Source: a bacterium
Lineage (GTDB): Bacteria > Coprothermobacterota > Coprothermobacteria > Coprothermobacterales > JAADFF01
NCBI GenBank assembly: GCA_027063755.1
Contig: JAMORD010000099.1
Location: 1 to 6,903, forward strand
Length of the DNA stretch: 6,903 nt
Direction: 5' to 3'
This document shows positions 6,376 to 6,903 of the stretch, one piece after another. The notes under the pieces are model-generated. The model was not told the origin of the DNA. It saw nothing but the letters and a program-made list of their open reading frames with translations, and searched no databases. Within the stretch, counting starts at the first letter, position 1. Every line of letters begins with the position of its first letter. The translations under genes and the position numbers were made by a program.

Positions 6376-6903
6376 ATGAAAAGGGTAACTTGGCTTGTTA
6401 TACTTGTGCTACTGTTGTCTACATTTTACATATCTCCATATACCCGTGCCGAAGACACACCACCATTTTCTCTATCAATAACAACAACAGACAATGTTAT
6501 AGCCATAGGTGATACAACAACAATGAAAATAACCCTAAAAAACGAAAAAGACAGCACCACAGGTAATGTAAAAATATACTTTGCCACAGACATTTCTGCC
6601 ATAGAGGTTATAAAGACAGACAGCACTTGGGGGGCATTTGATGTTGGCTCCTATATCTGGTATGTAGGGAATCTTGATAAAGGGCAATCTGTCATGCTCA
6701 CCCTTACCATTAAGGGAAAGCAGATAGGAGCCCACGGTATTACGCTGAAACTCTATGAAAATGACAAATATGTTATGGAGAAAAATGTCTATATCGGCGT
6801 TGAGGAAGAGCCTGACATAGATGTTACCGTCGTGCCTAAAAAAAGCATTAGCTTTGCACTGGGAGAAACTCCATATGTGGAACTAGCCGTTTTAAATCGT
6901 GGA
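6376..6903 (+). CDS. Secreted protein with DUF11/CARDB-like beta-sandwich repeats, cut by window end
   Basis: Only the first 176 residues are present; the frame is open to the right edge. Residues 1-25 form a signal peptide (MKR, a Leu/Val-rich core, cleavage after TRA). The first domain, ~31-140, is Thr-rich with features of DUF11/CARDB-type adhesion sandwiches: AIGDTTTMKITLKN, then WYVGNLDKGQSVMLTLTIKG. A second similar unit begins at ~148 (DVTVVPKKSISFALGE, then VELAVLNRG). No cysteine occurs in the visible part. Such proteins are usually large cell-surface or extracellular structural proteins; the exact role is unknown. No transmembrane segment is visible after the signal peptide. It follows coaX by 40 bp in the same direction. 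Confidence 0.75.
   Translation, partial: MKRVTWLVILVLLLSTFYISPYTRAEDTPPFSLSITTTDNVIAIGDTTTMKITLKNEKDSTTGNVKIYFATDISAIEVIKTDSTWGAFDVGSYIWYVGNLDKGQSVMLTLTIKGKQIGAHGITLKLYENDKYVMEKNVYIGVEEEPDIDVTVVPKKSISFALGETPYVELAVLNRG

Overview
This AT-rich window holds seven genes, all ordinary bacterial families, arranged around one divergent promoter region. Strong Shine-Dalgarno sequences (AGGAGGTG-like) precede several genes. Ile is very often encoded by ATA and Arg often by AGA/AGG. Together with secreted proteases and beta-sandwich proteins, this suggests a low-GC, possibly anaerobic or thermophilic bacterium (Firmicutes-like or a deep-branching lineage). The taxon cannot be fixed from the sequence alone.

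Minus strand, 2098 down to the left edge: a large secreted subtilisin-family (S8, Kp43-like) protease. It has a signal peptide, a propeptide, an intact Asp/His/Ser triad, a C-terminal beta domain, a Gly-rich linker and the start of an Ig-like domain. Its C-terminus lies outside the window.

2099-2363: a 265-bp AT-rich divergent intergenic region, unusually dense in TGCA-centred inverted repeats. These include the perfect palindrome TTGCATATGCAA. Candidate promoters can be drawn in both directions, and several repeats abut them, so this looks like a shared operator region.

Plus strand, 2364 to the right edge: a compact gene run. It comprises uppS (undecaprenyl diphosphate synthase, cell-wall lipid carrier), a 34-bp gap, parA/soj and parB/spo0J (chromosome partitioning, 4-nt overlap), a PP-loop ATPase with a CxxC...C cysteine pattern (53-nt overlap with parB), and a divergent type III pantothenate kinase (coaX, 4-nt overlap). 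After 40 bp comes a secreted beta-sandwich (DUF11/CARDB-like) protein cut by the right edge. The overlaps imply translational coupling from parA to coaX. uppS may be the operon head.

No RNA genes, mobile elements, CRISPR arrays or full parS site were seen. The most interesting points are the palindrome cluster, the orphan PP-loop protein coupled to parAB, and the CoaX lacking the Asp expected to bind the monovalent cation. I do not see convincing evidence of a wholly new system.
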